Positions 32,997 through 43,631 of a stretch of 60,121 nt of DNA are shown in pieces. Numbering within the stretch: the first letter of the stretch is position 1; the number at the start of each line of letters is the position of its first letter. A program made the translations under genes and the position numbers. The stretch covers positions 314,752 through 374,872 of the forward strand of contig CABFPE010000732.1 of the NCBI GenBank assembly GCA_900660155.1, given 5' to 3'. Under the pieces are notes generated by a model. That model did no database searches, had not been told where the DNA came from, and was given only the letters and a program-made list of their open reading frames with translations. The stretch comes from Hofstenia miamia (taxonomy: Eukaryota; Xenacoelomorpha; Acoela; Hofsteniidae).

Positions 32997-33135
32997 TAAA
33001 TAATAATAACATCAAATTCAAAGTGGAGAAGGAAGAAAATAGCATTTTTAATTTCTTAAATGTTAAAAGAATGAAGAATTCAAAATCTTTTCTAAATGCA
33101 ATATACAAGAAACCATCAGATACTGGCTTCTTATT
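32997..33135 (+). pseudogene. Penelope-like element RT fragment (second copy)
   Basis: One open stretch reads 'NIKFKVEKEENSIFNFLNVK' then 'FLNAIYKKPSDTGFLFN'. This matches the post-catalytic block of Penelope-like RTs (i.FT.E.E.n..lpFLD......f.t.vYRKpT.Tg.yl). It is truncated by a stop and then by the second assembly gap. 32782-32996 upstream is unassigned. Confidence 0.65.
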
Positions 33136-33172
33136 TAATTAAAATTAAAATTCCCCAATATCTTTCAAAAAA

Positions 33173-34172
33173 NNNNNNNNNNNNNNNNNNNNNNNNNNNN
33201 NNNNNNNNNNNNNNNNNNNNNNNNNNNNNNNNNNNNNNNNNNNNNNNNNNNNNNNNNNNNNNNNNNNNNNNNNNNNNNNNNNNNNNNNNNNNNNNNNNNN
33301 NNNNNNNNNNNNNNNNNNNNNNNNNNNNNNNNNNNNNNNNNNNNNNNNNNNNNNNNNNNNNNNNNNNNNNNNNNNNNNNNNNNNNNNNNNNNNNNNNNNN
33401 NNNNNNNNNNNNNNNNNNNNNNNNNNNNNNNNNNNNNNNNNNNNNNNNNNNNNNNNNNNNNNNNNNNNNNNNNNNNNNNNNNNNNNNNNNNNNNNNNNNN
33501 NNNNNNNNNNNNNNNNNNNNNNNNNNNNNNNNNNNNNNNNNNNNNNNNNNNNNNNNNNNNNNNNNNNNNNNNNNNNNNNNNNNNNNNNNNNNNNNNNNNN
33601 NNNNNNNNNNNNNNNNNNNNNNNNNNNNNNNNNNNNNNNNNNNNNNNNNNNNNNNNNNNNNNNNNNNNNNNNNNNNNNNNNNNNNNNNNNNNNNNNNNNN
33701 NNNNNNNNNNNNNNNNNNNNNNNNNNNNNNNNNNNNNNNNNNNNNNNNNNNNNNNNNNNNNNNNNNNNNNNNNNNNNNNNNNNNNNNNNNNNNNNNNNNN
33801 NNNNNNNNNNNNNNNNNNNNNNNNNNNNNNNNNNNNNNNNNNNNNNNNNNNNNNNNNNNNNNNNNNNNNNNNNNNNNNNNNNNNNNNNNNNNNNNNNNNN
33901 NNNNNNNNNNNNNNNNNNNNNNNNNNNNNNNNNNNNNNNNNNNNNNNNNNNNNNNNNNNNNNNNNNNNNNNNNNNNNNNNNNNNNNNNNNNNNNNNNNNN
34001 NNNNNNNNNNNNNNNNNNNNNNNNNNNNNNNNNNNNNNNNNNNNNNNNNNNNNNNNNNNNNNNNNNNNNNNNNNNNNNNNNNNNNNNNNNNNNNNNNNNN
34101 NNNNNNNNNNNNNNNNNNNNNNNNNNNNNNNNNNNNNNNNNNNNNNNNNNNNNNNNNNNNNNNNNNNNNNNN
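33173..34172. other. Assembly gap, exactly 1000 N
   Basis: Placeholder gap that hides the 5' half of TRIM copy 3 (RING and both B-boxes) and the end of the Penelope-like fragment. Confidence 0.98.
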
Positions 34173-35539
34173 AGTAGAAACATTTACAGACGAAATTGAA
34201 AAGAATATAGAAATTATAAGTGCGCAGACTGAAAATTTGAAATCTTACCTTGAATACTTCAGAAAAAATGAGTAAGAAATTTTGGAGAAATTTAGGGAAA
34301 TTGATGTGCTTGCCCTCAAAAGGCGCGACTTTATCATTAAGCAGGCCAATGAAGCTTATGAGAAACAAGCTACAGTTATGAACAAAGAGCAATCAAAACT
34401 TCTTGGAAAAATTAAAGAAAATGTAGTCAACTTGGAGAAAGTTGACAAAAATCTGTCACATTTTATGGAGCATACAGTGACTAATCTTGAAAAAAGTCAT
34501 TTTTTGATGTCAAGGAAATTCATGATGAAGTGAAAAATCTTTTAGAAACTAAAATTCGTTTACAAATAGTAAAAATTAAAACATTGGAATTAACTTCAAA
34601 TTCATGTGATGAAATGAAAATGAAAGAGCAAGTACATTCCTACATTGGAGAACTTAATGCAGAAATTAATAAAGAAAGCAAAAAAATTTTGATTAAAGAA
34701 AAAAATGAATTCTATTATGAAAAGTGTATGAATCCTCAATTATTAGCAAGATATCCTGGTGAAAGGGGATTGTGTGATATTCTGTATGATAATAAACGTG
34801 ATGAGATTTATTCAATAATTCTTCAAATTGGAAAATTCTTTATTACTAAATCTTCAAAAAATGGTAGAACTAGAAAGTTTAGCATTGGATCCAACCCAAC
34901 TTTGTTCTTTCGCAACTGCTTATCACAGCTACCAAATGGTAACTTACTAATATTGATTCCTTCCGATTTTTTAAACTACTAGAAGTAGATGATGAGTTAA
35001 CAGAATCAAAACCATTTCCCATATCATTTTGTGATGTCAACAAAATTTCACGCATTTGTTCAAGTCCATGTAGGAATTTTGTTTTATTTGCATCTTGTAA
35101 ATCTTATGAATTATCGAGTTTTTTTAAATACTGCATAAAATCACGATCATGTGAAAAAGCAAATTTACCACGAAAATATGGCAGATTTGACTCAATCAGT
35201 TTAAGTCAAAATTCAGATTATGTTGGATTTAGTAATTTTGCTGAAATATATTTGTTTTCATTTAAAGCTCAATCAATTCTGCGTTCGTTTGGTAATTCAG
35301 AGAACACTAAATACTTTGGTGTTGCATTTCTAAATGAAATTGTTCTGATCGCGGGATGTGATGATAATTCTCTAACAATATTTGATGTAACCAATGGAAA
35401 ACAACTGATAAAAATTAAGAAGATATCTGATGACAATTACAAAGAAATAAAGGAATACCCTTCTCTAATATCAGCAGCCAAAGACTCATTGTTGATTTGT
35501 AAGCAAGGCAATGAAATTTTGAAACTCAAAGTTTTATAA
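34173..35539 (+). pseudogene. TRIM-like gene, copy 3 (5' half in gap, broken)
   Basis: The visible part starts inside the coiled coil (VETFTDEIE...) and runs to the C-terminus ending 'GNEILKLKVL'. Against intact copy 4 there is an in-frame TAA near 34273 (a Leu codon there), a missing A in a homopolymer near 34493, and another shift near 34965-34980. After that, the propeller-like region is open to TAA 35537-35539. The RING and B-boxes, if present, lie in the gap. With three lesions in 1.4 kb it is not functional as assembled. Its C-terminus and 3' flank are closest to copy 1, which lies in the opposite orientation. Confidence 0.85.
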
Positions 35540-35860
35540 ATTCATTGAAAAATGAAAACTAGAATTAAGTAAATATATTTTTTAATATCACTTGAAAAAT
35601 TTGTATTTATCCAGTTTTGCCAATAAAGTTGTTCAAATGTTCCAAATGTTTGTAGAACAAAGTGTCAAAACACGGCAACATCTCTAATTAATAAAATTTT
35701 AGTAAAACGCTTCATTAAACAGTGAGAATGGTTAGGCCAGTTAAGGATAAATTAAGGATTTAAAGATTTCATTATGATTTTCAATTTTTTACAAGTCAGA
35801 GTTCTTCGACCAATATTATTTGCACTTCTTCCGAAATTTTCCAAAACGAGTATGATATTT
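35540..35860. other. 3' flank of TRIM copy 3, shared with copy 1
   Basis: Inverted match to 8161-8397, about 85% by eye, ending where the satellite begins. Confidence 0.65.
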
Positions 35861-36680
35861 ACTTAAAGACTACTGGATAAAATTACAGTAATATTCTTCA
35901 AGAAATCATCTGATTACATCAATTGATAAGACACTTCATTGTAATTTCTCTGCTATCTGTTGGGGATAATCTCAGACCAGTGTTGCAAGTGACCTGAACT
36001 TGGGATACATCTTTTAAATTATGCTTAGAACTAGGCAAAACGTACTTGCTCAATGACTATTGGACAAAATTACAATAATATTTTGACAAAAATATTTTTT
36101 AAGAAATCACCAAAATGACATCAATTAAGAAGACCCACTTTATTGTAATTTCTCTGCAATCTCTTAGGAGCCACAAATTCCTCTAAAAAGTGAAAATAAA
36201 ACTACTAAGGTTTTTTAGATTATTAGTTTATCCCAGACCAGGATTGCATATGTCCTGCGCTGGGCTTTGTATAAATTTTTTAAATTATGTTTAGACGTAG
36301 CCAAAATGAGTATGATACTTGCTCAATGACTATTGGACAAAATTACAATAATATTTTGACAAAAATATTTTTTAGGAAATCACCAAATGACATCAATTAA
36401 GAAGACCCACTTTATTATAATTTCTCTGCTATCTGTTGGGGATAATCTCAGACCAGGGTTCCAAGTCGCCTGGGCTTGGGATACATCATTTAAATTATGT
36501 TTAGAAGTAGACAATACGAGCATGATAATTGCTCAATGGCTACTGGACAAAATTACAATAATATTTTGACAAAAATATTTTTCAAAAAATCACATAATTA
36601 CATCAATTAATAAGACCCACTCTATTTTAATTTTTCTGCAATCTCTTAGGAGCATAGCAACCACAAATTCTACTAAAAAA
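35861..36680 (-). repeat. Satellite-like tandem repeat, inverse orientation
   Basis: The landmark tggacaaaattacaataata recurs at 36061, 36334 and 36544, with a variant at 35874, giving units of 187, 273 and 210 bp. The units are the reverse complement of those at 4850-5331 and 7780-8160. Long and short forms differ by presence of the cctctaaaaagtgaaaataa segment. Confidence 0.8.
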
Positions 36681-36689
36681 ATATCCATC

Positions 36690-37510
36690 CTCGTTAATTA
36701 GGTTAACAATGGCTTTGCAGTCTTGTTTGAAGTGGCCCTTTTCTCCGAATTTTCGGTATTTAACCAATGAGAAGTCTGTAGGCTTCTCTTCTATTTCTTT
36801 GGAAATTTCGTCTTTTTTAAAAATTGTGTGGCGTGGTTGTGGTTGAGGAATCCCATGTTGTCAGTATATTCTCTCATTGTTTTCAATCGTGAGCTGAATG
36901 TTGACAGCTTTTTTTATGAGTGTATTTATGTCATCATCAATATCACATTTGCTTTCAAACCTTGCATTCATGGAAGAAGGGAGATCAGCGTGTACATAAG
37001 AGTATAAATCTTGTGGGTAGTAATGCTCTTCTTCCTGTCATAGTCATAGTAGGCGCTTCACTTTATGGATGCAATTGATTACATCTTCGTCTTTTTCAAG
37101 GTTGCATATGTAGAGTTGCATTCAGTACTGCTTTCGCGTACATTGTTTATCGAATTGTTCATTCATAGCTCTTTATGGTAGTCATTTTTGATGGTGGCAT
37201 CTAAGTTAAGGTATACTTGTAAAGCTCTATCTTTGAGAAAGAGAGGCATTTGTGTAGTTCCATTCTGTTTAGTTCTGTACTGTTGGACTAGGTAAATTTT
37301 TAAAAGAACTATCCACTCACAAAAGGTTTGTCCTTTTATGTCAAATTTTCCAATTAAACACTGAGGCATTTTTTGTAATTTTAGATCTGTTTTTAGAGGT
37401 TGGTTTGGTAACATAGACACTCTCTTTTTAGATTTTGTATCAAAGATATCATGAGGGCTTTCTGCAAGAGGTGATGCCATGGGTGGCGAAATTGGCCTAA
37501 AGCCAATCAT
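36690..37510 (-). pseudogene. LTR-retrotransposon gag relic
   Basis: The minus strand has a 115-codon open stretch (37510-37163) with 'GKFDIKGQTFCEWIVLLKIY' and 'LFLKDRALQVYLNLDA', the pattern of the retrotransposon gag domain (F.G....W...f..y....l.g.A...y..L). Further along in other frames come 'VHADLPSSMNARFESK' and 'KFGEKGHFKQDC', a CCHC zinc knuckle whose first two cysteines are changed. No protease, RT or integrase and no LTRs were found, so this is an isolated gag fragment. It abuts the satellite array at its 3' side. Confidence 0.6.
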
Positions 37511-38029
37511 TTTATGCGGTCACTTCTGCGAAGAATGGTTGTGTGGCTATTACAATGGTGAGTCCACTGATCGTTATTTCACTTGCGATGACTGTAGCTC
37601 ATAATCTGCTATTGATAGACCTACTTGTAGTTTTTATGGTCTTCTTTCACATCTAGACTCGAGTTCTGTGTGTGTTTATCCATTTTTGTCAAATAGAATG
37701 AGCAGAATTTTTTAAAACAAATGAATTTTCTTGTTTTGATACACAGCTAGAAAATCTGCTGATCAGGTGTCGGTTTGTGACACTTTTTTTAGATTTTAGT
37801 GTCTGTTAAATGTTACCCCAAATTGACAGCATGGCAATTAAATGGTTCTAATTCCATCGCATGTTATTTTAGATTGATTTCATGTGATTCGCTGCTTTGT
37901 ACTTGTTGACAACGCAAAAATTGCAGCTTACAGGAGATTTAAGAAATTAAAGTGAAAATCATCGATTCATAGAGATGAAAATAAACAAGTGTTAAACGTT
38001 AACCTCTTCTAGGGTATAAATATATATAT
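37511..38029. other. Unassigned sequence between gag relic and TA array
   Basis: No gene recognised. It might contain leader or LTR sequence of the gag relic, but no repeat partner is present in the window. Confidence 0.35.
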
Positions 38030-38030
38030 T

Positions 38031-38032
<2 letters not shown>

Positions 38033-38079
<47 letters not shown>
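38033..38079. repeat. (TA)n microsatellite at LINE 3' side
   Basis: 47-bp TA array about 60 bp beyond the last coding block of the LINE at 38142-39851. Confidence 0.95.
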
Positions 38080-38141
38080 GTCTGTCCGTTTTAATTCCTG
38101 TACACATAACATGTTACATGTAAAGAGGATAGACATTTATT

Positions 38142-39851
38142 TTATAGGAATTGGGAGGTTATTCCATAGATTAGGAATTTGCACGAAATCGGAATATATG
38201 ATCTTTGGTATAGCTTTGCATTACATTTCGGTTGCTTGAAGTTTCTTCTGCCTTCTCTAACTAAATGTAGAAGTTCAAATTCTTTATCAGTGTTGGTTAG
38301 TATGTTGTTAAGAATTGTCTTGAATCTGGTCAAGAATTTTTCATTGATATAGTTTATAAGATCTTCCTTTGCTATTTTACATATCTTGCCGTATAGATTA
38401 ATTGGTTGTTTCAAATTTTTCTTCTCCCTCTCTTTTAGTCCATATGCAAATACTTCTGATCCATATAGAAAATTAGGGCATATGTAAGTCTTAAATACCA
38501 CCCATTGCTGAGTTTTGGAGCATTCCTTAATGAAACGGGCCAGTTTAATTATAGTTAAGTTTGTTTTCTTACATGTTGACATTACTTGAGTTCTCCATTG
38601 CAAATCTTTATCAAAGTATATTCCAATATATTTGTAATGCGTAACTTGATTTACTTTCTCTCCATTAATCACTATAAAGCTCTTAGAAGCTTTTAGTAAT
38701 TCCTTATGCTTGATGTTAAAGTGAAATTTAATTTTAGATTATTCTCCAGAGACATTTGCACAACTTTCTCGATAGTAGTTTTATAATCCTCTAGTTGTCT
38801 TTGTGGATTAGTTGTACATAATGAACAAATAATTCTCGTGTCGTCAGAGTATTTGCAAATATCCACATTATCAGGTGAACGTAGGACTTTATCAATAATA
38901 TCATTAGTTACCTCTGTAAATAGAACTCCTGATAGTGGACCGCCTTGTGGAGCACCAATTTGGATTATTGACGGTTTGAAAAAAGTACCAACCTCCAATT
39001 TGGATAATTGACCAATTGCTAAAATTTCCAACCTTTTAGGTTATTTTGTTGACAAGCTGCTTTTGTAAAATATTGTTTTATTTTGTTGACAAGCTTATTT
39101 TGTAAAATAGTGTTTAATGCACTTGAATAATTTAGAAAAAAAACTCTTACAGAAGTTGTTAACTTTTTATTCACATATCTGGCTATAGTATCATATGTGT
39201 AGATCAATGCATCAGTCGTACCCAAACCATGCTTGTATGCGAATTGTTTGCCATCTAATGTTGATTTCATTAACTTGAAATATTCAATCATTACAAAATG
39301 GTCAAGAACTCTTGCTGGTGTTGGAGTTACAGTTATTGGGCGAAATTTATTGACATTTTCATTATTAACCTCTTTGATGTCTGATACCTTGGGAACAGGT
39401 ACTAATATAGCAGTTTTCCATGAATGAGGATACTTTATTTCCATTAGGCTTAAATTAAAGATTTGTGAAATGGTATAGCAAGTTCTTCTGCGAATGATTT
39501 ATACGGCCAACGAGGGATTGTAGAAAGACCATTTGATTTATGTGAATCTAGTTTACGGAAAACATTTGCAACATCTGCAATTGTTACTTGTGGAAAACCA
39601 TAATCATCAGCAGATGTAATATTAAGAGGCTCATCAAGTTCAACATCAGCATTGTGCCGACAAAAGTGAAAATTTAGTAATTTTGCTTCATGTTCAGTGA
39701 ATTTCCTATGGCCTTGCTCTTTACGAATTCTTGACTTAACTTCCTTATGTAATGCTTCATTGTCTATAGAGGAAATATTCATTTTCCTCTCATTCTTAAC
39801 CAATATGTTGAACTTTCTCTGCAGTTGATTTCTATATATGTATATCCACAT
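38142..39851 (-). pseudogene. LINE reverse transcriptase (Rex1/CR1/jockey-like), broken
   Basis: About 570 codons of a non-LTR reverse transcriptase in four frame-shifted pieces on the minus strand. In order: a linker ending 'SHKSNGLSTIPRWPYKS', 'HSWKTAILVPVPKV', 'NKFRPITVTPTPARVLDH', 'GKQFAYKHGLGTTDALIY' and 'RVFFLNYSSALNTI'. Then 'GAPQGGPLSGVLF', 'KYSDDTRI' (the YxDD catalytic box), 'VTHYKYIGIYFDKDLQW' and the thumb. The FRPIT...QFAY...TxDAL set is typical of Rex1/CR1-type elements. The first catalytic Asp, normally in F.DfSsAF, is Asn (LNYSSAL), so even the unshifted enzyme would be impaired. The upstream endonuclease is missing. Confidence 0.8.
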
Positions 39852-41006
39852 ATATCGATTGAAACCTAAAATTACAGTCTTACTTGCATAAAATGATTTT
39901 CTTAAATCTTATTTTGTTGGTCAAGATAACCATTGTACAAATCAAGATTTTTAATGAAATTTCAATACAAATTACTTTTTTATAAGAGAGATAAGAAAAA
40001 TGTTTTCAGATAGAGGTTTTTCCCTCAAAAATTTTAGGGTTATGCTTAGAATTGCAATATTCTATAAGCAATTTTGTAAAAATATTGGTTAAACAAGTTA
40101 AAAACACGAATGTTACAAACTAAAAATAAAATAAGTAAAAAACAACAAAAAATACTCCTTAGCATAGGTTTATCATTATTTGCTTAATTTCAAAGATTAT
40201 ATAACGAGATTTTACATGGATTCTTAATATGTTTTTCAAAACTCCCGAGTGTTTATTAAAGTTTATTGTTAAATATAAAAGGACAAATATGTACATTTTC
40301 AAAACCTATGAAAATAGGATTTAAGAAGATCTATTTGACAAATGCATAATGTAAGAAAACGTGTCAGATTCCACATTAAAACATACACATTATTGTTATT
40401 ATAAAAGCAGACCTCGAATTAAAACTAAAACTGCCAACTTGAAAGTTATAGTACAGAAAGAATTGTACCAGTTTGATTCTATAATTACTTTGGTTTAAAA
40501 AGTTATATATTTTGAATCATAGCACAATCATTTTTAATGACACAAGAAATAAAAACTAAAAAAATTCCAAGAAAAATTTCTAGCTAACAATGTTAATTAA
40601 CGCAATGTCTGCTTTGTGGTACCTTCTAGGTGAACTAGAATCATAACAGCAGTAGGAAATTATCTTGATGAATTGAATGTTTGGCTATTGAATCCCATAT
40701 TCTTCCCAACCGTCCAGATCAATACGTGGCTATTGCTGGCTTTGAACATAATGGACATTTATTTGCTACTGTCATAAGAGGATTTGTGGAGGAGGCATGA
40801 TTGTTTACATTTGTAAAACATTAAATGGTGAAATCGTTGAGGAAATATGACGCAGAATCTCTTTGGATTTTGGAGATAAAAAACTGTAAAAATTACCTTG
40901 TTAATGTATTAGGCCATGATATACAACTCATAGTGTAGTATCACATGTGAAAAAAATTAATTTCTTATTTTTAGCCTTTGATCAGTTTTGAATATTTTAG
41001 TCAATG

Positions 41007-41038
<32 letters not shown>

Positions 41039-41419
41039 CAAGCTCTTGTTTTAAAATGCTCTTCCAATTTCAAAAGTAACAGGCAATGATGAAGGTTGAT
41101 GTCATAATATCAATTAAATATAGAATGAGCTATTGAGCAATTATCAAATGATTCAGACACTTCTGTCAATAATGACGCTGAAATTGATGCTACCACTGCA
41201 AATGAAAATTATGGTTAGTTATTCCTTATGTATAAATATATACATGTACTGTACTTGATATAGCAGCGATAATATATTATACTTTCGTTTCGATTCACTA
41301 GCATGATCATCTTTATGTGCAAAATTTAATGTTTTGGATGACCAATAAAAAAATTTTTCATAATAAATAGTGGCTTTTTGTATGAAAATTAATGAATAAA
41401 AATGAACAATAATGCATTA
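39852..41419. other. Unassigned intergenic, with (CT)n run
   Basis: AT-rich. A (CT)n microsatellite lies at about 41006-41035. A plus-strand stretch near 40715-40800 (PDQYVAIAGFEHNGHLFATV) is open for about 30 codons but matches nothing I know. No other gene seen. Confidence 0.4.
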
Positions 41420-41422
41420 ATA

Positions 41423-41474
<52 letters not shown>
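41420..41474. repeat. (TA)n microsatellite, left of tyrosine-recombinase element
   Basis: TA array directly abutting the left inverted terminus tacaaatacctcccg. Confidence 0.95.
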
Positions 41475-41478
<4 letters not shown>

Positions 41479-43589
41479 AATACCTCCCGTTTTATACTAT
41501 GTAAATTTGAATTTTGGTGTACAAAGCGGGAATTTGGGTTTTAGCAAAAGTACGTCTAAGAATGAAACCACATTTTCAGGAAATGTTTTTTATCCATATT
41601 TGTACGTAAAAAAGACCATTCTGTAAATTTTCCGTTTGTCTTAAAAAAATTTTTAGAAATTTTATATTACCTTTTTGTACAAAAAACACTTATAATCCCC
41701 GTTTTGTACGTTTTCGTAGAAATGAATGAAACTTTGCCAGATGAACAATTGTTATCGCAAAATTTTGATAATATTTCGAATGAAAATATTGTGAGAGAGA
41801 TGCAGAGTGATAACGAATGTAGATCTTCAGAGCATTTGTCCAAAAAATTAAATGTAAGAAATTTTGTTTTTTGAATAAATAATTGCATTTTAGCGCCGAT
41901 CTATTAAACAAAGATTAATTGAAAGGCACAGGAGAAACCTATTAGTAAAGAAACAATTGAAACGAAAGAAATTAAAAACTTTAAAAAGTGCATTTAAGTC
42001 TACTGTGACAAAAAAAGGCGGCGCAAAACCAGAAACTAAAAGGAAGTTCAAAATTAAACAAAGACCCATTCAACATAATGTTCAGAAAAAGTGTTTGAAA
42101 TGTAACCATAATATTTTAGATATGAGGCATCACATTGAATGGGCTCATAAAGACTTACCTAAAGAAATTCGCGTATTGCTAAAAGATTACTACCGATCCC
42201 AACGTCTAAAAAGTTGCTATTTTTGTGCCAATTGTAAAAGACTTTTTGCTAATCCTAGGCGACACTTACAAAATTGTGACGGAGACATAAAACGCATAAA
42301 AAACATTCAGTTGGATGATTTAGCCCGTTGGTTCCAAAAACATTTAGCATTGATGTTCCGCAGATGTATTTAGAAGAAGTTACTGCATTTGCCAAGTCTC
42401 AAAAACGAAAGCTAACTGCAAGAGGGGCAACAACACAATCTATTGATATTGCAATAGGTCCTACAATTTCTCGATTTTTGCTTGATTGTCTAAAATATAC
42501 CAATAGCTTCCGAAAACCAGAAATGCTTATGGAGTAGCAAATGATCATAAAAATGTTAACAATTTGATCAATTCTACAATTGTGAATTGCTTATCCATTT
42601 TAGCAAATTGTGTCGACTATATAAGTTTACATTTTAAAAATATAAAGATAAGATTTGAGGAAGCAAGGAAAGCAATTAAGGAAGTTAAAAGCGATTTTTC
42701 AAAGTCCGCAGCTCGGGAAAAATTTCTCCGTAAAGAGACTCGCTTTCAAGAAGTGCCTAATTTAAATGACATGAAAAAATTGACAAATGGAATAAAAGAA
42801 ATTTTGGAGAAGTATGTGAATGGAGCGATTTGTTTGCCGCATGAAACACTAAGAGCTATGGTTTTCTTCCTTATACAAAGTACATTAAATTGCAGACCCG
42901 CTCCATTTTTATCGTTAAGTTGGAGTGAATTTGAAAGTATTAAACGAGGGAATGCAATTACAAAAACGAATCACAAGACCAGATATAAATTTCCAATTAA
43001 GATAACTCTAAATCCTAAAGAAATTGAATATGTTGCATTACTTAAGAAATCATTCAGACAAACATTTATTAAAAACATTGATTTTGTGTTTGGAAATAAA
43101 AATGGGAAGGCCTGCACAAATTTTAAGCATGGTTTCAAAATTTTTTCCTGAATTATCGCATCTAAAGTTTAATGCAAATTCTGTGCGCAAATTTTGGGAA
43201 AAAACAATTTTAAATAATCCAGCTGTAAGTGAAAATCTCCAACAGGCTCATTTAGCTCAAAGTGGTCATAGTAAAAAGACTGCCATGGATGAGTATATTC
43301 AAAGCAATATAGAAGATCTTACTGGTTTATACAATAACATCTTAAGCAAAAATAACTTTTGAAAAAGTACTGATTTTGTTTGTTATATACCCTGTGTATT
43401 CTTTGAATGTTTTTTTATGAAATTACAGTGTTTCCAATACTTTTATAAAAAAATGTACAAAAAAGGAAAATAAAAAAATATGTACAAAATGGGGTCTATA
43501 ATTGGCATTGTACAAAGCGGGAGGTATATTGTGAAATTTGTACAGGGCGGGAGGAATAATATTTTTTGGTGTACAACGCGGGAGGTATT

Positions 43590-43593
<4 letters not shown>
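41475..43593 (+). mobile_element. Tyrosine-recombinase DNA transposon with inverted termini, 2119 bp, in (TA)n
   Basis: Perfect 15-bp inverted termini (tacaaatacctcccg at 41475-41489, reverse complement at 43579-43593) enclose one gene for a zinc-finger tyrosine recombinase. An 18-bp motif, consensus gtacaaagcgggaggtat, is reiterated near the right end at 43482, 43510, 43540 and 43571 (28-31 bp apart). It is present near the left end in both orientations (41481-41497, 41519-41536, 41692-41709). Both sides are (TA)n arrays, so the element sits within a TA microsatellite. Crypton and DIRS elements also use tyrosine recombinases, but classic Cryptons lack inverted termini and DIRS elements carry RT; neither fits exactly. 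Confidence 0.75.
41722..43362 (+). pseudogene. Zinc-finger tyrosine recombinase (transposase) with 40-bp intron, frameshifted
   Basis: Exon 1 (41722-41853, 44 codons) is acidic and starts MNETLPDEQLL. A GT-AG intron of 40 bp (41854-41893) follows, then exon 2 opens with a Lys/Arg-rich stretch. Two zinc-binding blocks come next, 'CLKCNHNILDMRHHIEWAH' and 'CYFCANCKRLFANPRRHLQNC'. The C-terminal half is a tyrosine recombinase: box A Arg in 'LNCRPAPFLSLSWSEFE', a beta-hairpin Lys in 'NHKTRYKFPIKI', the box II Arg in 'NANSVRKFWEK', and 'AQSGHSKKTAMDEYI' with the second His and the nucleophilic Tyr. Three frameshifts (about 42335, 42520, 43135) inactivate this copy unless they are sequencing indels. 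Confidence 0.75.

Positions 43594-43622
<29 letters not shown>
43594..43622. repeat. (TA)n microsatellite, right of tyrosine-recombinase element
   Basis: TA array directly abutting the right inverted terminus. Confidence 0.95.

Positions 43623-43631
<9 letters not shown>

Noticed and set aside
41402..41626. Proteins with long Ile-Tyr repeats
   Set aside because: Translations of TA microsatellites, not genes.
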